Positions 59,298-64,000 of a DNA stretch of 64,000 nt are shown here, one piece after another. The DNA is from Maylandia zebra (Eukaryota; Chordata; Actinopteri; Cichliformes; Cichlidae). The position numbers and the translations under genes were made by a program. How positions within the stretch are numbered: position 1 is the stretch's first letter; each line of letters begins with the position of its first letter. The notes under the pieces are model-generated. The model was not told where the DNA came from and searched no databases. It worked only from the letters and a program-made list of their open reading frames with translations. The stretch is taken from assembly GCF_041146795.1 (NCBI RefSeq), contig NC_135186.1:36778867-36842866 (forward strand). The letters are read 5' to 3'.

Positions 59298-62200
59298 CCG
59301 CCCTCCCTCTGAACTCTGACGAGACAAAGAGCGTGAAACTCTGAGTTGACTGTGGTTTGTTTCCCTGCAGTTACAGGACAGCGCCCCCCTGTGGTGGAGA
59401 AAAGGTGCTCTGCAACAAGATGGTGTTTTGTTTTTTTTGTTTTTTTAATACAACGCGACTGTTCCTGAAACGCCTCCAGCCGGACTTGAGAGCCCGTGTG
59501 AGCACCAGGCGAGGACGAGTTAGGTCATTGATCAGCTGTCATCCGTCTCATCGGGACGGGATGATGTTTGTCTCTGTGGAGGCTGAACGGACGCGTCGTC
59601 TGCCATCAGCTCGTTGTTTTTCTGCCAGCCAGCATCGAAGTGTAACAACGCACACAAAGGATTTGGATATCGTATATTTTCTAATTGTACTAATATTGCC
59701 AGTACTAATAATTGTTTGTTTGAAAGACTCTTGGAGGGTTTTACAGTCTGGTGAGACCAGGAGGTTCTTAAGGGTTGGTGACCACTAACTGCCTTTTTTT
59801 TTTAATGTTAGGAATCAGTGCGATGTGGAGCAACAACAAAACGGCTTCAGTGTTCCTCAGGAAGGATACCCTTCAAGCAGCTTATTTTCCTACCCACACA
59901 TATTTAATCTGACTAATTTACTGCAGGACATACCCCTTACTTTTATTTTGAAAGTCACTGCTTCATTGTTGTGTGGTTCCTGATGACTGATGTCATCACC
60001 GCTGGGGTGGGGCAGCACCACAGGTTAATTAATCATTGATCAATAATCATTATGCCCAGTGTGAGGCCAAACACCTTTAGTTTATTTGTCACTTCCAGCA
60101 TGAAGAGACGTTTACACGTTTGTGTAAAGCCACGACTGATTATGACGACTCGTGAGCGTCTGTGGGACTCTGCAGCAGTTTCAGGTTTCAGCGTTTTTGC
60201 TCAGCATTGGACTGATTCCAAGCTTTTTTGTCTTCTGTAATAATTTAAACCCAGAATGGAGCAGCGGGCTTTGTACCACACTGTGAACAGTGAGGCATGT
60301 TTAGGCTGGTGTTATACAAATCTTGAATATGGTTCAGTTTTCATGTACGTAAAGCTCTGAACCAGTCAACAAAGATGCAGGAGGTCATCACTGTGCAGAC
60401 TGCAGCAACAACCAGGGAAAGCCTACTGGGGACTCAGTGGTGAGCAATGGCCTTGATCTGTCCCACGGGCCATGGTTTGTTCCTGGTCTTTGACTGAAGG
60501 AATGATGTCACAGATACATGCAGCTGAAAGAACGTGTGGGCTCAGCCGTAGAGCGGACGAGGGGCTGTGGCGTCCCCGAGGGAGCTCAGAGTAGTCGCTG
60601 CACCTCCACGTCTAAAGGAGCCCGGTCATGAAAATTGCAGAGGGAGTCCACGCCTGGAATACCTACTTAGCCCACTGCCACCAGCAGACGGGCAGAAGGA
60701 AGATGGAAAAATCAGCCGCAGGTTAACAGATACTGAGGTTTTCCTTTCACGAGCTGTTTCAGTTGCTAATTTGAAGTTGATGCGGTCAGTTTAACCGTTT
60801 CAGACAACTAAAAATTCTGCTCCTGCATTTTTCACTCATTCAGAATCAAACAGTATATCTTTTAAAAGCACAAAAACTCGACACCAAATGGTGTGAACCA
60901 CTTATAAAGAGCACAGAAACAGTAGCTCTTTGTACTAATCTGTCGTTTCTCACCTCTGCTGAGCGCTGTTTTCACTACAAGTGTCCAACAAACGAAATGC
61001 TTCCAGACTTTCAGTGTCTTCAGTGGAAAAACAGGGTTTAAAAACACGCATGTTTAAATGGATGTAAACAGCTAACTGCAGAGCCGATCACATTCAGTTC
61101 TGTTAGAAAGTTATTCGGGGAAATTCTGGGAATCATTTTGCAGGAGGAATTCATCCATTCGTGGTATGATTCACTGCTGGCTCGAGCTGTGAGAGGTCAC
61201 CCAGATGAGGTTGTGGTGGCAGACTGTCATTACAGTGTCAGCTTTGGCGTCCTGTTGGTGTTTCTCTGTTAAAAGCCTCATTGAGGGAACAGTTTTCTTC
61301 CCCTCCTCCTGTCCTCGTTTATCTGCTTTTCTGCATTTATTTGTTTGTTCAAATAGACAGTATCTTGGGTTGTGAACAGCATGATACATTTTTTATTCTG
61401 GACTCTTCAGTGTTAGCTTTGCTTAATTCACAGTTAATAATTTATCTGCTCTGTTTGAAACTGTTTCAGCTCGTCTGCCTTTAAGGCTACTCTTTCCTAA
61501 TTGGTTGCTCCTCTTAAATAGAAGATTTGGACAGTAGGTGGGTGGGGCTTATGTGCCTGAGATGACCATATTAGTAATATCCTCTTTCTGTGACATCATA
61601 CAGATCCAGGGATAGAAAAAAAGCTGCCTGATATGTGGGCTCACAGCAAATTGTTCTTCATGTTAAACATGAACTTCCACGGCTGGCCCCAGAAATAAGG
61701 AAAAGCAGAGTATGTCCCCGGCTTTTTATTTTTTAACAGCTGGCTCATAATAAGTTTTATATGTATGAGTTCTGAACCAGACTGTCCTGCACAGAATCAG
61801 ATGGAGAAAACTGCAGGTGCTGTTGTTGGTGCAGTCTGCCATTAAAGCAAACAGCCTACTGTTAGATTAAGAAACCCCAGCAGCTTTAAAATGTACATAT
61901 GTCTGAATGAAGTTTTATATTCTTGAACAAGAAGCTAACTGTATATAGCTGTAGATTTTATTTTGATAGAATGGCTTGAAAGTGGAACTTTCCAGGAAAA
62001 CAGTTCATTTCATGTTATTTTCAGTTTTTCCTTCAGCGTCTCGTTACACTCTGAAAAACTTACCTGCTTAACGCTGATGTGTCTTTAATCCAACCTGTTG
62101 CTTCTCTTCAGTTTTTTAAAGTTTTATTACCACGCCGGCTAAAGATGCTGTGTTACGTATCGCAGCCCGCAGGGGCGTCTGACTCAGACCACATGAACTG

Positions 62201-63285
62201 TATATAAAAGATGGACACATAACATAAAGTCACCAGAACAGCGCTTCCTGAGATTGGCAATATCAGGAAGCGTCTCATAGACATTTCATCCAATCAGACA
62301 GCTTTTTACAGCCACAGTCGCCGCCCTCTGCTGGTCATCAGAAAGCAGGTTTAAGGCATTTACGTCTTTCATATACAGTCCCAAGTTTTCATTTTTATAT
62401 TCATACTCTTGTTTAAAGCACGAGGAAATGTGTTTTTCTGAGGAGTTGTAGCTTTGAATAAAGGTATAAAATCCCAGTCGGTGTGGTTGTATCACATTCA
62501 AGTGTCTGGATTTAAAGACCGCAGTGCTTTCCAGATTGAATACGTGCCCACGTGTTCATTACTCCTGTTTGTGGTTTGAGTTATTTTTAAAGATTTATTT
62601 ACTATGATCAACTTTTTAGTTCAACAAATGAGCACATCTGGATGCTTTTCAGCTATTTAAAGATATAATTTGCATTACTGAGACGACTTTTTAGGCCACA
62701 TGTATCCCAGCATTAATGAGTCACGCTGGGCGAAGGAATTATACAGATCACACAAACAGAACAGCTTGGAGAGCTTTTTTATTTTAACTGGAATTGAACG
62801 GATTAGAAAAGATTGATACTTACTGAAGAGCTGAGATTATGCTTCAAATATAATCTAAAATCCAGTCTTCAAATATGAGATGAAAATTATCCATAAAACT
62901 GGCAAATATTTATCATTTCAAATGTAATATAACTGACCCCGAGATGTTTACAAGGTAACACACAGAGCACGAGTTACTCCCTAACCCAAAGCATATTCCT
63001 GTTTGTTTCATGCAGTTTTTGTTGTCCCGCTGAGACACTGATGGGTTTTTCTTTGTGTTTAAACCTAAAATCAGAGGCTTTAATCTGAATGAGAGGTTTT
63101 CCCAGGCGAAATCAAAAATGTAATAATGATAAAGAATAAAAAGGTTGGAAAATTAAACAAAAAATGTGAGTGAATGGAAAAAAACCCATTAACATACAGA
63201 AATGAAAAGATGGAAACTGTTAAATGTGTGATCGTCTCTCAAACAGCATCTACAGATTATGCTGATCCAGACTTTAGGTCACAGA
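59298..63285. other. PHF20 3' flank and convergent intergenic region
   Basis: No exon is supported. The first part is presumably PHF20 3' UTR. The clearest plus-strand AATAAA is at 62,457-62,462, so the UTR could be up to 3.2 kb, but earlier non-canonical sites are possible. A minus-strand AATAAA (read from TTTATT at about 62,775) could serve the convergent gene that ends at 63,286. Frames at 59,357 and 60,567 are isolated and unlike known proteins. Confidence 0.35.
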
Positions 63286-63413
63286 TTAGTCCTCAGCAGA
63301 GAAGCGAAAACTCATGTTTAAACCTCTGACGTCCATCATCTGCCGCTCTTCACTGTTGAAGTATGCGGTGCCGTCATGCTCTGATCTCAAGAGCAAACCA
63401 GCGTCATTGATAC
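63286..63413 (-). CDS. Terminal exon of an unidentified convergent gene
   Basis: On the minus strand, TCCCTTCTTCACTCGTAG forms a strong acceptor, followed by a phase-1 frame of 42 codons that ends in TAA (63,286-63,288). It encodes INDAGLLLRSEHDGTAYFNS, then EERQMMDVRGLNMSFRFSAE and D. Composition and the clean acceptor and stop are typical of a true last exon. I do not recognise the protein. Upstream exons would lie at higher coordinates; a possible donor, GTGAGA on the minus strand, is near 63,918, but nothing in 63,414-64,000 is convincing, and the gene may mostly lie beyond the window. Confidence 0.4.
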
Positions 63414-63549
63414 CTACGAGTGAAGAAGGGATATAAATGGCCTGCAATCTTCAGCAGTTAGTTTACTAGATTTGACCAGGATTTCATCATTAAGGGACGG
63501 GATGACATTTTATGGTTCTTTCCATCCCATGATCTTCACTTAACTCGTG

Positions 63550-63770
63550 TTCATCAGAATCAGAATCAGAATCAGAATGGGTTTATTGCCAGATGTTGAG
63601 GTTTACAACATTAGGAATTTGCTGCGGTGCTTCAGTGCAAACAATAAGAATTAAAGTGCTATGTAGAAAGAAAGATATGTGCATGAGATATACATTAGAT
63701 ATATACATGAGAATAAGAATTAAGAGTGCTACGTAGAAGGATATATACATGAGTGCAGGTGGTGATCAGT
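63550..63770. repeat. (CAGAAT)n-headed dispersed repeat
   Basis: Four CAGAAT units are followed by GGGTTTATTGCCAGATGTTG, GGAATTTGCTGCGGTGCTTC and AGTGCAAACAATAAGAATTA, the layout of a widespread fish repeat that begins TCAGAATCAGAATCAG. Internal short duplications (TAAGAATTAA..AGTGCTA, ATATACATGAG) follow. Confidence 0.65.
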
Positions 63771-64000
63771 GCCAGACATGTTAACAATGAGAGAAAAAAT
63801 GGTGAAAATATTCAGGACAGCAACAGTTTTGAGACACCTGTCCTTTGATAGATGTGTCAGTGTGTGTGCAGTGACACAGAAAGTGTTGTGTTCAGGTCCA
63901 GTCAGCCAGATGGTCTCACTGTGCGTCCGCAGACCACCGGGACATTTCCTGTTGGCACAGACTGTGTTACACACTACAGTCCACTGAGCAGCAACATAAA

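Noticed and set aside
60567..60794. 75-codon plus-strand frame downstream of PHF20
   Set aside because: No homology, no splice or polyadenylation context; looks like repeat-derived sequence.

Overview
The window is vertebrate nuclear DNA, almost certainly from a teleost fish. Three features point that way: spliced genes with GT-AG introns, dense fish-type transposons (Rex6/R4-like, RTE/Rex3-like, Tc1, piggyBac-like, PIF-Harbinger, hAT, tRNA-derived SINEs), and fish-style immune receptor families. The species cannot be named from this sequence alone. All exon models below were built by hand from open frames and splice sites. The three complete models and the chimeric receptor keep frame through every junction.

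Layout. 1-4,870: LINE debris, including two head-to-tail Rex6-like copies on the minus strand and a TA/TG tract. 4,871-8,339 (+): 3' part of a C-type lectin-like gene with a nonsense codon in its first visible exon. 8,340-13,935: transposon-rich intergenic DNA, including a Gypsy pol remnant and a diverged direct repeat. 13,936-27,811 (+): DRC7 (CCDC135), a motile-cilium dynein regulatory complex subunit of 17 coding exons and about 778 residues, with an RFX X-box-like promoter element. Its largest intron holds a TTAA-flanked piggyBac-like element, hAT, Tc1 and LINE pieces. 27,890-43,720 (+): an immune receptor region with two paralogous genes. Receptor A (29,358-31,683) is odd: a CD300-type leader exon and an ITIM tail flank a single Ig domain that resembles L1CAM-family Ig6. 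Receptor B (38,825-43,573) is an intact CD300/pIgR-like two-Ig receptor of 363 residues with an ITIM. Between A and B lies a Tc1 transposon that was invaded by a PIF-Harbinger element, which itself carries a SINE/LINE tail. 45,250-59,297 (+): PHF20-like chromatin reader (two Tudor domains, C2H2 finger, PHD finger, conserved C-terminal helix; about 808 residues), with an NRF-1-type palindrome near the likely promoter. 63,286-63,413 (-): apparent terminal exon of an unidentified gene convergent with PHF20.

The genes do not form one pathway. DRC7 is ciliary, PHF20 is nuclear and chromatin-binding, and the lectin-like gene and receptors A/B belong to lineage-specific immune families that turn over quickly. 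The most unusual content is the receptor pair. Their 3' ends (31,096-31,651 and 43,036-43,610) are nearly identical, with no difference seen across a 303-bp intron, while the ectodomains are unrelated. That suggests ectodomain replacement next to a homogenised signalling tail.
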